Part shown: positions 17,782 to 25,751 of the stretch, piece after piece | How positions within the stretch are numbered: position 1 is the first letter of the stretch | How the letters are laid out: the number at the start of each line of letters is the position of its first letter | Assembly (NCBI GenBank): GCA_000993025.1 | Contig: LBVJ01000017.1 | Coordinates: forward strand, 1 to 32,928 | Origin: Candidatus Woesebacteria bacterium GW2011_GWA1_38_8 | GTDB taxonomy: Bacteria; Patescibacteriota; Microgenomatia; UBA8517 | Length of the DNA: 32,928 nucleotides | Direction of reading: 5' to 3' | Program-made: the position numbers and the translations under genes | The notes under the pieces: model-generated | The model's input: the letters and a program-made list of their open reading frames with translations, nothing else | Told to the model about the DNA's origin: nothing | The model's database searches: none

Positions 17782-20001
17782 ATGAATATTAAAAAAACAA
17801 TAGCCGTTCTATACAATAGCCTTCTTTTTATTGTTCCCTTGATCCTGTGGCCTTATACTTCTGAACTCTTTGAGTTTAATAAGATCGTCGTTACATATAT
17901 TTTTACTGTTCTTGTTTTGTTTTTTTGGATATTACGCTGTATTTTTGAAAAGAAAATAATTTTTAAAAGAACTGTCTTGGATATTCCGATACTTATATTT
18001 ATCGGCAGCCAAACGATCTCAACCATTATTTCCATCGATGCCAGAACATCCGTATTCGGTTATTACAGTAGGTTTAACGGAGGTCTTCTGTCTATCATCG
18101 GTTATTCGATCTTGTATTGGGGTTATGTGTCAAATCTTCAGGCAAACGATGTCCTTTCATCTATCAAGATGATCCTGTTTTCTACCTTTTTATCATCCGT
18201 CTACGGAATATTAGAACGTTTCGGCATTGATAAAGACATTTGGGTCCAAGATGTTCAAAACAGGGTTTTTTCAACATTCGGACAACCGAATTGGCTTGCA
18301 GCGTGGTTGGCAGCTGTTATCCCGGTAAGTATAAGTTGGGGTTTTACGATCCTCCGGCAAACAATAATCGGCTATCAACAGAACTCAAAACTGATAGATA
18401 AAAGCATAAAGTATTCAACTCTTATCAAGACATTTATTCCCTACATTATCTCGTCAATATTTTTCATTACCCTCTTGTTCACAAAGTCACGGTCCGGTAT
18501 TTTGGGGTTTGGAATTGCAAATTTGATCTATTGGGGACTTGTGTTAATTTTTTTGTTAAAAGACAAAAACTTATTCAAAAAAGTATTGCGTACTTTTATC
18601 ATCACCAATGTATCATTTGGAGTTATCATTGCCGTTGTCGGTTCTCCATGGTCTCCGACCATATCACAACTGATAGGCAAGATTAACGACAAAACTGCTA
18701 TCGTGGATGACGCACCACAAGCAACATCTCCCGCACTTGAACTAGGAGGTTCCAGCTCAGTCGAGATCAGAAAGATCGTTTGGCAGGGCGCAATCGATGT
18801 CTGGAAAAACTACCCGTTGTTCGGAAGCGGGGTTGAAACCTTCGCCTTTTCGTATTATCGGTTCAGACCCGTTTCCCACAATCTTGTATCAGAATGGGAT
18901 TTTCTTTATAACAAAGCGCACAATGAATACTTAAATTTTATGGCGACAACGGGGAGTGTAGGGATCTTAACCTATACAATCCTGATAATTTGCAGTTTAT
19001 ACATTTTTTCAACACATATTTTCAAACTACTAAAAGATCAAAACTTAAAAATTGACAACACAATTTTTAAAAATGACGATTTACTGATTACAATTGGGCT
19101 ATTTTCAGGATTTATTTCGATTTTAATCACAAACTTCTTCGGCTTTTCCGTCGTTCCTGTCAATCTTCTATTTTTTCTTTTTCCGGCAATGGCAGTCGCG
19201 ATGGTAGCAGGTGATAGGTTACAAGTGACAAGTAATAAACCACAAGCGACAGGCAAAAGTGACGAATTAAATGTGAGAAGTTACAAAATATTAAAACAGG
19301 AGCAAAAGGTGTTTTCTTTTTTCCTGTTACTTGTTACCTGTTACTTGTTATTTTCCATCTCCCGCTACTGGTACGCCGATATTCTGTACAACAAAGCTGA
19401 CGGGTTGGCAAAATCCGGAAATCTGATCGATTCTGTAAAAACAATTAATTCGGCGATCGAAATATCCCCCAAAGAAGCTGTGTATCACGATGAGTTGGCG
19501 AGCCAGCTTGCAGATATCGCGCTTGTTTATAAAAGCCAAAATAATGAAGAGTCTGCAAAACTTTTTTCGCAAAACGCAGTGAGGAGTGTTACAAAAGCAG
19601 AAACACTGTCACCTAATAATTTGAACATTTTACGGAATAAGGCAAGAGTTGCAATCCTTCTTTCTGAAGTAAATCCTATATATATACTGGATGCTAAAAA
19701 CGCGCTTTTAAAAGGAATCGAAATGGCACCCACCGAAGCCAAGCTCTATCATAATTTAAGTCTTACATATTACAGGATCGGTGATGTTGAAAAAGCGATC
19801 GAAACCCTGAAAATAACGATCGATCTAAAAGCAAATTATAAAGATGCCCGCTATGCTTATGCAATTATTATGCAGGAAAAAGGCAATATCGAGGAGGCAA
19901 AATATCAGCTTGAATACATCCTTAAAAACATTGATCCCAATGATACAAGAGCAAAGGTGGCACTGGAAGAAATTGACGGTCTGCAAAATAGCCTCGATTG
20001 A
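17782..20001 (+). CDS. O-antigen ligase/polymerase-like membrane protein with C-terminal TPR repeats
   Basis: 739 aa, many TM helices, FSTFGQPNWLAAWLA, SRSGILGF, GSGVETFAFSYYRFRP...KAHNEYLNFMATTGSVG; C-terminal TPR-like repeats. Confidence 0.85.
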   Translation: MNIKKTIAVLYNSLLFIVPLILWPYTSELFEFNKIVVTYIFTVLVLFFWILRCIFEKKIIFKRTVLDIPILIFIGSQTISTIISIDARTSVFGYYSRFNGGLLSIIGYSILYWGYVSNLQANDVLSSIKMILFSTFLSSVYGILERFGIDKDIWVQDVQNRVFSTFGQPNWLAAWLAAVIPVSISWGFTILRQTIIGYQQNSKLIDKSIKYSTLIKTFIPYIISSIFFITLLFTKSRSGILGFGIANLIYWGLVLIFLLKDKNLFKKVLRTFIITNVSFGVIIAVVGSPWSPTISQLIGKINDKTAIVDDAPQATSPALELGGSSSVEIRKIVWQGAIDVWKNYPLFGSGVETFAFSYYRFRPVSHNLVSEWDFLYNKAHNEYLNFMATTGSVGILTYTILIICSLYIFSTHIFKLLKDQNLKIDNTIFKNDDLLITIGLFSGFISILITNFFGFSVVPVNLLFFLFPAMAVAMVAGDRLQVTSNKPQATGKSDELNVRSYKILKQEQKVFSFFLLLVTCYLLFSISRYWYADILYNKADGLAKSGNLIDSVKTINSAIEISPKEAVYHDELASQLADIALVYKSQNNEESAKLFSQNAVRSVTKAETLSPNNLNILRNKARVAILLSEVNPIYILDAKNALLKGIEMAPTEAKLYHNLSLTYYRIGDVEKAIETLKITIDLKANYKDARYAYAIIMQEKGNIEEAKYQLEYILKNIDPNDTRAKVALEEIDGLQNSLD

Positions 20002-20018
20002 TGTAAAATACTTATTAT

Positions 20019-20543
20019 ATGATCCAGAAGATCGTTACTGTAAAAGACCCCGTTTTAAGAAACATCTCAAAAGAGGTCAAAGTTTTTGATAAAAAGACCT
20101 TTTCGTTAATTAAAGACCTGAAAGAAACTTTGTATATTCAAAAGGATCCGATCGGTGTAGGTCTCGCCGCTCCGCAAATCGGAAGAAATTTTAGAATTTT
20201 TGCAATGAAGCCTAAAGATGACATTACAACAATCGTTAATCCGATTGTTGTTTCTGTTTCCAAGACCCCGAAGGATCTGATGGACGAACATATTAAACTT
20301 ATGGAAGGGTGTTTATCGCTTCCCAACCTGTATGGACCCCTGAAGCGTCCTGACAATATAAAAATAAATTATCTGGACGAGAACGGAGAAAAGCAGACCA
20401 AATTATTTGAAACTTTTGAAGCACAGATCATTCAGCATGAAATCGACCATCTTGAAGGAGTACTGTTTACCGACCGTCTTATAGAACAAAAAAAACCTCT
20501 TTATGAGTTGGTCAACGATGAATGGGTACAAGTAGAAATTTAA
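20019..20543 (+). CDS. def: Peptide deformylase
   Basis: GVGLAAPQIG, EGCLSLPNLYGPLKRP, QIIQHEIDHLEGVLFTDR. Confidence 0.96.
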   Translation: MIQKIVTVKDPVLRNISKEVKVFDKKTFSLIKDLKETLYIQKDPIGVGLAAPQIGRNFRIFAMKPKDDITTIVNPIVVSVSKTPKDLMDEHIKLMEGCLSLPNLYGPLKRPDNIKINYLDENGEKQTKLFETFEAQIIQHEIDHLEGVLFTDRLIEQKKPLYELVNDEWVQVEI

Positions 20544-20544
20544 T

Positions 20545-21495
20545 ATGAAGATTGTATTTTTCGGTACACCCGACTATGTCGTTCCTTTTTTGGAAAATCT
20601 GCATAAAGCCTTTAAGGCCAGAAGCGAATCCCCTATCGCTTCCGTCGTAACCCAAGAGCCGAAACTTGCCGGAAGAGATCAAGTCAAAACCTTTTCTCCT
20701 GTTGATAAGTGGGCATATGAACACAAAAAACCTATATTTTTCGATCCTTTGGACATTGTCAGTTACAATATTTCCGCCGACATCGGCATCCTTGCATCCT
20801 ACGGGAAAATAATCCCCGAATCCGTTATTAACCATTTCAGATACGGAATCGTAAATATCCACCCCTCCCTTCTTCCTCTATGGCGCGGTTCCTCCCCTAT
20901 TCAGGCTTCGATCGTTTCGGGAGAAAAAATTACCGGCGTCACTTTTATGAAACTCGACCCGCTTTTGGATCACGGTCCGATAATTTCCCAATTCAAGGAT
21001 GAAATACTTGAAACAGATGACAGTCTAAGTCTAAGATCAAGACTGTTCGAACGGGCATCCGAAGCGATACCGTCACTTATTACTGCCTATATAAACGGAA
21101 AGGTAAAAACACATCCCCAGGACCACGAAAAAGCAACATTTACCAGAGAGCTTAAAAAAGAAGACGGCTTCATTCCACCGGAAATTCTATCTGCCACCTT
21201 GCAGGGTGCCACCTTTCAAGGCGAGTGGAAAATCTCGTTTGTAAAAAACTATTCACTAGTGCCTAGTGCCCAGTGCCTTGCGCGTTTTATCCGGGCAATG
21301 GAACCGTGGCCGGGGGCATGGTCGGAGATCAAGATATCAAGATATAAAGATATAAAGCGATTAAGGTTAAAAATTCTTAAAGCGCACGTCGAAGAAAAAT
21401 CAAATGTTATTGTTTTAGACTCCGTCCAGCTTGAGGGTAAATCACCCGTAACCTGGAAGCAGTTTTCTGAAGGATACCCTGAAGCGATATTCTAA
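20545..21495 (+). CDS. fmt: Methionyl-tRNA formyltransferase
   Basis: KIVFFGTPDYVVPFLENL, YGKIIPESVINHFRYGIVNIHPSLLPLWRGSSPIQASI, GVTFMKLDPLLDHGPI, AMEPWPGAWSEI. Confidence 0.94.
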   Translation: MKIVFFGTPDYVVPFLENLHKAFKARSESPIASVVTQEPKLAGRDQVKTFSPVDKWAYEHKKPIFFDPLDIVSYNISADIGILASYGKIIPESVINHFRYGIVNIHPSLLPLWRGSSPIQASIVSGEKITGVTFMKLDPLLDHGPIISQFKDEILETDDSLSLRSRLFERASEAIPSLITAYINGKVKTHPQDHEKATFTRELKKEDGFIPPEILSATLQGATFQGEWKISFVKNYSLVPSAQCLARFIRAMEPWPGAWSEIKISRYKDIKRLRLKILKAHVEEKSNVIVLDSVQLEGKSPVTWKQFSEGYPEAIF

Positions 21496-21547
21496 TTTCT
21501 GATTGTCAATTCAGATTTAATCGCAGTTTGTGTAAAAATATGAAAAT

Positions 21548-21799
21548 TTAAACAAAGGTTATATTTTTATAATCTTTGATACTACCGAAATTTTTTATTC
21601 TTTTTATACACTTGGCGCAAAGGCGCATTTGTTTTGATTCCCCATTTATAAGAACCGTTTTCTTTTGAAGATTTATCTTAAACAATCTTGGAGTAACTTG
21701 GGAACGATGCTTCCAGCGCTTCCCTGCAACACCGCGTCTATGCGTTTGCGAACGCCCCATAACATTCTTCTTATGACAAATTTGACAAACGTAGGACAT
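21548..21799 (-). CDS. rpmB: 50S ribosomal protein L28
   Basis: CQICHKKNVMGRSQTHRRGVAGKRWKHRSQVTPRLFKINLQKKTVLINGESKQMRLCAKCIK. Confidence 0.9.
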   Translation of the reverse strand: MSYVCQICHKKNVMGRSQTHRRGVAGKRWKHRSQVTPRLFKINLQKKTVLINGESKQMRLCAKCIKRIKNFGSIKDYKNITFV

Positions 21800-21946
21800 A
21801 ATATTTAACTTAAAACTTAAAAGTCAAAACAACAACTTAAAACTAAAAGCTTATGAGATATTTTCTGAAGCTTTGAGTTTTGCACTTTGAGCTTTGAGCT
21901 TTTGATATTATACTAATAAAGTAGAAATTTCGCAAAAGGGAAAAAT

Positions 21947-22588
21947 ATGGAAATTTTAGCATCAATAATTGCATTTACCGTAGCGATAACTGTTCACGAG
22001 GCTGCCCACGCTTGGATGTCCGACCGTCTCGGCGACCCTACGGCAAGATTAATGGGTAGGTTAACCTTAAACCCCATTAAACACCTTGACCTGTACGGAA
22101 CGGTGCTTGTACCTCTATTTTTAATACTGGCAAGATCTCCCTTCATCTTTGGCTGGGCAAAACCTGTAATGTTTGACCCTTATAATCTGAAGGATCCAAA
22201 AAAGGATGGAGCTTTGATAGCGCTTTCCGGTCCTTCGTCCAACCTTATTCTTGCGGCAGCAATGTCCATCATCCTCCGTTTTATGGGAAATCCATTTTTT
22301 CCTTCCAATTTTTTAAACATCCTATTTTTGTACATAATTACGATAAATATTACTCTGGCAGTGTTTAACCTGATCCCCATTCACCCCTTGGATGGAGGAA
22401 AAATATTCTTGGGGCTTTTACCAGATAAAGACGCAGTAGAAGCGGACCGTTTTATGAACAGATATGGTTTAATTATCCTGCTGTTTTTGATCTTTCCTTT
22501 CGGTGGAGTTTCACCCTTAAATACTATAATTTCTCCCATCATCGGCTTCATACTGAAACTTCTTCTACCGGGAACGGGATATATATAA
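21947..22588 (+). CDS. Site-2 protease family (M50) membrane protein
   Basis: AITVHEAAHAWMSDRLGDPTARLMGRLTLNPIKHLDLYGT, FNLIPIHPLDGGKIFLGLLP. Confidence 0.92.
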   Translation: MEILASIIAFTVAITVHEAAHAWMSDRLGDPTARLMGRLTLNPIKHLDLYGTVLVPLFLILARSPFIFGWAKPVMFDPYNLKDPKKDGALIALSGPSSNLILAAAMSIILRFMGNPFFPSNFLNILFLYIITINITLAVFNLIPIHPLDGGKIFLGLLPDKDAVEADRFMNRYGLIILLFLIFPFGGVSPLNTIISPIIGFILKLLLPGTGYI

Positions 22589-22663
22589 CAAAATAATTAC
22601 CAATATATACCAGTGAACACCAATTCCTAATTGGATATTTGAAATTGGATATCGGTTTAAGGG

Positions 22664-22831
22664 AAAGCTTTTTCCTCATCAAAAAAGCTTTATTTGGGTC
22701 TCCGGCTTAGCCGGGGGTAGTAGAAAAGTTTCTACTAAGGACGAATTACCCATCGCCCGAGGGCTTTGGGTTGAGTCTACCCACCTCGATTCGTTCGGGG
22801 AAAAACTTCACCTTAACCCCCTGATTCAGGG
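22664..22831. ncRNA. Unassigned structured intergenic region, candidate ncRNA (strand unknown)
   Basis: Dense inverted repeats: aaagcttttt/aaaaaagcttt, ccggc-tta-gccgg, tagtagaaa-ag-tttctacta, accca-tc-gccc-ga-gggc-tt-tgggt nested in acgaatt/gattcgt, ccctga-t-tcaggg; no convincing ORF. Confidence 0.45.
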
Positions 22832-22919
22832 TCATTTCTATTACCAAGAATGGACTTGAAAGAGTAAGGCTTCAGAAGACTTCTTTTATACAAAATTAAA
22901 AAAACACTCCCATGAAGAA

Positions 22920-22938
22920 GGCTGATTACAAATCAGCC
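22920..22938 (-). terminator. Possible terminator hairpin downstream of tRNA-Tyr
   Basis: Perfect 8-bp hairpin ggctgatt-aca-aatcagcc; a T-run (reverse strand TTTTTTT) follows at some distance. Confidence 0.35.
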
Positions 22939-22960
22939 AAGCAACTTTTAACTTTTTAAG

Positions 22961-23045
22961 TGCTGGAGACAGGATTCGAACCTATGTAGCCCGTCCGGGC
23001 GCCAGATTTACAGTCTGGTGCGATTGTCCACTCCGCCACTCCAGC
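22961..23045 (-). tRNA. tRNA-Tyr (GTA)
   Basis: Reverse strand GCTGGAGTGGCGGAGTGGACAATCGCACCAGACTGTAAATCTGGCGCCCGGACGGGCTACATAGGTTCGAATCCTGTCTCCAGCA; long variable arm, anticodon GTA, no encoded CCA. Confidence 0.95.
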
Positions 23046-23062
23046 ATTATTATCTATCGGGA

Positions 23063-23089
23063 TGCGATTGTCCACTCCGCCACCTCAGC
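23063..23089 (-). repeat. 5'-end fragment of tRNA-Tyr (partial tRNA duplicate)
   Basis: tgcgattgtccactccgccac (23063-23083) identical to 23019-23039 in tRNA-Tyr, then a diverged acceptor strand. Confidence 0.8.
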
Positions 23090-23112
23090 CTTTCGGCAGG
23101 CTCAGGGTAAAC
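23089..23112. repeat. CCCTGAGCCTGCCGAAAGG dispersed repeat copy
   Basis: Reverse strand GTTTACCCTGAGCCTGCCGAAAGG; close match to GTTTGCCCTGAGCCTGTCGAAGGG inside glyA (7281-7304). Confidence 0.6.
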
Positions 23113-23119
23113 TTATATT

Positions 23120-23140
23120 GTGAGCCGGCAATAGGATTCG
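23120..23140 (-). repeat. 3'-end fragment of tRNA-Thr(TGT)
   Basis: gtgagccggcaataggattcg, 21-bp exact copy of 23199-23219. Confidence 0.85.
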
Positions 23141-23201
23141 CCGTGCACAGTATCAAAGATACCAATGCGCTATCGAATTCTGTTGACAACAAACGTCAGT
23201 G

Positions 23202-23273
23202 AGCCGGCAATAGGATTCGAACCCACGACCTTCGCTTTACAAAAGCGTTGCTCTACCACTGAGCTATGCCGGC
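23202..23273 (-). tRNA. tRNA-Thr (TGT)
   Basis: Reverse strand GCCGGCATAGCTCAGTGGTAGAGCAACGCTTTTGTAAAGCGAAGGTCGTGGGTTCGAATCCTATTGCCGGCT; full cloverleaf, anticodon TGT, no encoded CCA. Confidence 0.94.
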
Positions 23274-23280
23274 GCTTTTA

Positions 23281-23336
23281 CCGGCATACTTTATTTGCTC
23301 AGTGGCTAAGGTCTCCTTACCACTGAGCTATGCCGG
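23281..23336 (-). repeat. tRNA-derived imperfect palindrome/hairpin immediately upstream of tRNA-Thr(TGT)
   Basis: ccggcata (23281-23288)/tatgccgg (23329-23336), gctcagtgg (23297-23305)/ccactgagc (23320-23328), taagg/cctta; the right arm duplicates the tRNA 5' end (20 bp: 23318-23337 = 23254-23273). Confidence 0.8.
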
Positions 23337-23415
23337 CAGATTATTTTACACACTACTGGAAGAAACAGGATAATTATACTTGTAATGGCACAGTAATTCC
23401 AGATATATTACCCAT

Positions 23416-24672
23416 ATGGATATATCCAGATTCGACTACCAGCTCTCAAGAGATTTAATTGCCCAAAAACCGGCAGATCCGAGAGATTCTTCAAGACTTC
23501 TTGTTTTAGATCGAAATAACGGCGAAACAAGACACACCGTCTTTTATAATATCATCAATTATTTGAATAGTAATGATGTTTTAATCCTCAATAAATCCAA
23601 GGTTTTTCCTGCCCGATTATACGGAACGAAAATGACAAAAGGGAAAGTGGAAGTTCTTATTTTGAGATTCCTACAAAATATTGATATGGATTCCCGCCTG
23701 CCCTCCTTCACCCAAGGCTACGGAAGGACACAGCGCGGGGATGACAGGGTGAAATACAGGAAAGACAAGAGGGGGATCCTTCGTACTTTAAGTACTCAGG
23801 ATGACAATACCCGTCATTCTGAACAAAGTGAAGAATCTCACACAATTTGCGAAGCGATCACCAAACCCGGACTGTTTTTAAATGACAGAATACAATTTGA
23901 AGGCTTTGAGGGAAATGTAAAAAAGCGGGATGGTTATATAACGCTTATTGAATTTGACCTTCCCCACGACCAACTACTTGGTAAAATTAATTTGATCGGA
24001 CACACTCCAATCCCGCCTTATATAAATAAGTCTCCCCTTTCAGAAAATGATCTTAGGGAAAAATATCAAACCGTATACGCAAAATCAGTGGGTTCGGCCG
24101 CTGCCCCAACCGCAGGTCTTCACTTCACTAATGAACTTTTAAAAAAACTTAGGAAAAAGGGTGTGCAAACCGAATATGTAACCCTTCATGTCGGACTCGG
24201 AACTTTCGCACCCGTCAAAGAAAAAGATGTCGAAAAACACAAAATTCATGAGGAATATTTTGAAGTGGATGGGGATACCTTAAAACGTTTAAATAAGGCT
24301 AAAAAAGAAGGAAAAAGAATAATTACTGTCGGCACTACTACCACCCGTGTACTTGAAACTTTAGCCTTCGGTCATTTGAGTCGATTAGGTCAATTAGAAA
24401 TTAGAAATTTTAAAGATTCTACGAATCTTTTTATCTTCCCTCCTTATAAATTCCACTTCGTTGACGCTTTAATTACAAATTTTCATCTGCCAAAATCCAC
24501 ACTGCTTGCACTTGTATCAGCATTTGTGAGTTACCCAAACCTGCCTGCGCAGGCAGGTACCAATAAAGAATTTACCGATTTTCGATCAAGCTCACTTGGT
24601 CGGGCATACAATGAGGCAATTAAACAAAAATACAGATTTTTCTCTTTCGGGGATGCAATGATGATCAAATAA
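23416..24672 (+). CDS. queA: S-adenosylmethionine:tRNA ribosyltransferase-isomerase with ~55 aa repeat-derived insertion
   Basis: MDISRFDYQLSRDLIAQKPADPRDSSRLLVLDR, VLILNKSKVFPARLYG, SVGSAAAPTAGLHFTNELL, LHVGLGTFAPV, HFVDALITNFHLPKSTLLALVSAF. Confidence 0.95.
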   Translation: MDISRFDYQLSRDLIAQKPADPRDSSRLLVLDRNNGETRHTVFYNIINYLNSNDVLILNKSKVFPARLYGTKMTKGKVEVLILRFLQNIDMDSRLPSFTQGYGRTQRGDDRVKYRKDKRGILRTLSTQDDNTRHSEQSEESHTICEAITKPGLFLNDRIQFEGFEGNVKKRDGYITLIEFDLPHDQLLGKINLIGHTPIPPYINKSPLSENDLREKYQTVYAKSVGSAAAPTAGLHFTNELLKKLRKKGVQTEYVTLHVGLGTFAPVKEKDVEKHKIHEEYFEVDGDTLKRLNKAKKEGKRIITVGTTTTRVLETLAFGHLSRLGQLEIRNFKDSTNLFIFPPYKFHFVDALITNFHLPKSTLLALVSAFVSYPNLPAQAGTNKEFTDFRSSSLGRAYNEAIKQKYRFFSFGDAMMIK

Positions 24673-24731
24673 ATTCCAATTTCCAATATATACAACTATT
24701 TATTATTACCAATCAAAATAATTATATATAT

Positions 24732-25592
24732 TTAAATCGCAAGAAGAACGGCGGCGATAATTAATACAAGCCCTAAACCTACACCTATATAAGTCGGTGC
24801 GGCAAAACCTGCATCGGGAAGCTCAGCCGAAATGCTCGTTGTCGGTGTTGGAGTTTTAGTGGGTGTGACCGTAAGTCCGCGTGTCGGTGTTGGGGTCAAA
24901 GTGACTTTTGCCGTAGTAGTTGGGCTCGGAGTAGGTGTTTTTGTCGGTACTTTTGTTGCAATCGGAGAAGGTCCGGTTGTCGGAGAAACATAAGTGTCCG
25001 ATGTTACGGTAAAGGTTGCTGTTCCCGTTTCATCATCAGGAATATTCAATATATCGGCACCATTTGATTTTTGTGTAATTATGCTTTGACTGGGATCAAA
25101 ACTCAAAGTAAAAGGATTGGTCTGGGGAATCTGTCCAACTGTTAAACTGAAGGTTGAAAGAAGCGTATCCGTGCTCGTAGCATAACCTGTTGCGCTAATG
25201 TTGGCACACTCAATATCAATCGCAACATTTTGTCCTTCGGTTGTGATACTTTTCTTCGGACAATTCCAGTTTCCGGAATTCTCAATGATGGGATTAATTT
25301 CTATGTTGGAAGTTGTTACTTCAGGTTGGGCTCCGGAAAAAGGATATAAAAGACGTAGGGATATTGACGAAATCGAAACACCCGAAGTATTAAAATATAC
25401 GCTGACAGGAATATCATCACCAACATTCAAATTTCCAAGGGTAGGAAAGAGAGACACTCTCGCCTGACCGCCCGGAACTGCTGCTTTTTCCCGAAGTTCC
25501 TGCTGCTGTCGGATAAGCATTACACCCGCAACAACACCACCTGCAAGTATAATAATAGCTATGACCGAAGCAAAAACATTCTTTTTTGACAT
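24732..25592 (-). CDS. Secreted/surface protein with cohesin-like domain, Thr/Pro-rich stalk and C-terminal LPDAG + TM (start placed at MSKKNVF)
   Basis: N-terminal TM, NVGDDIPVSVYFNTSGVSISSISLRLLYP region, PTKTPTPSPTTT stalk, ELPDAGFAAPTYIGVGLGLVLIIAAVLLAI. Confidence 0.65.
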   Translation of the reverse strand: MSKKNVFASVIAIIILAGGVVAGVMLIRQQQELREKAAVPGGQARVSLFPTLGNLNVGDDIPVSVYFNTSGVSISSISLRLLYPFSGAQPEVTTSNIEINPIIENSGNWNCPKKSITTEGQNVAIDIECANISATGYATSTDTLLSTFSLTVGQIPQTNPFTLSFDPSQSIITQKSNGADILNIPDDETGTATFTVTSDTYVSPTTGPSPIATKVPTKTPTPSPTTTAKVTLTPTPTRGLTVTPTKTPTPTTSISAELPDAGFAAPTYIGVGLGLVLIIAAVLLAI

Positions 25593-25647
25593 GTAGATGA
25601 CATCATTAAAGCACTTTTTATATTGATGTTTCAAGAGGTATTTTTTT

Positions 25648-25686
25648 TGAGCCCAAGGTGGGAATTGAACCCACGACCCTCTTCTT
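25648..25686 (-). repeat. 3'-half fragment of tRNA-Thr(GGT)
   Basis: 39-bp exact copy of 25750-25788 (anticodon-stem 3' side through discriminator). Confidence 0.9.
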
Positions 25687-25751
25687 TAGACGTTAGTCGA
25701 CGAAGTATCAAGAAGCTTTAGCCGGTGGAGTTAAAGTTGTCCTACTTTGTG

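Noticed and set aside
22600-22960. RNase P RNA, tmRNA or rRNA fragment
   Set aside because: Some short resemblances (e.g. reverse strand AGACCCAAATAAAG) but no GAGGAAAGTCC, no tag-peptide ORF and no tRNA-like ends; kept as unassigned structure.
23099-23200. A complete additional tRNA in the Thr(TGT) spacer
   Set aside because: Partial arms can be drawn but there is no 5' acceptor strand and the anticodon loop lacks the expected U33.
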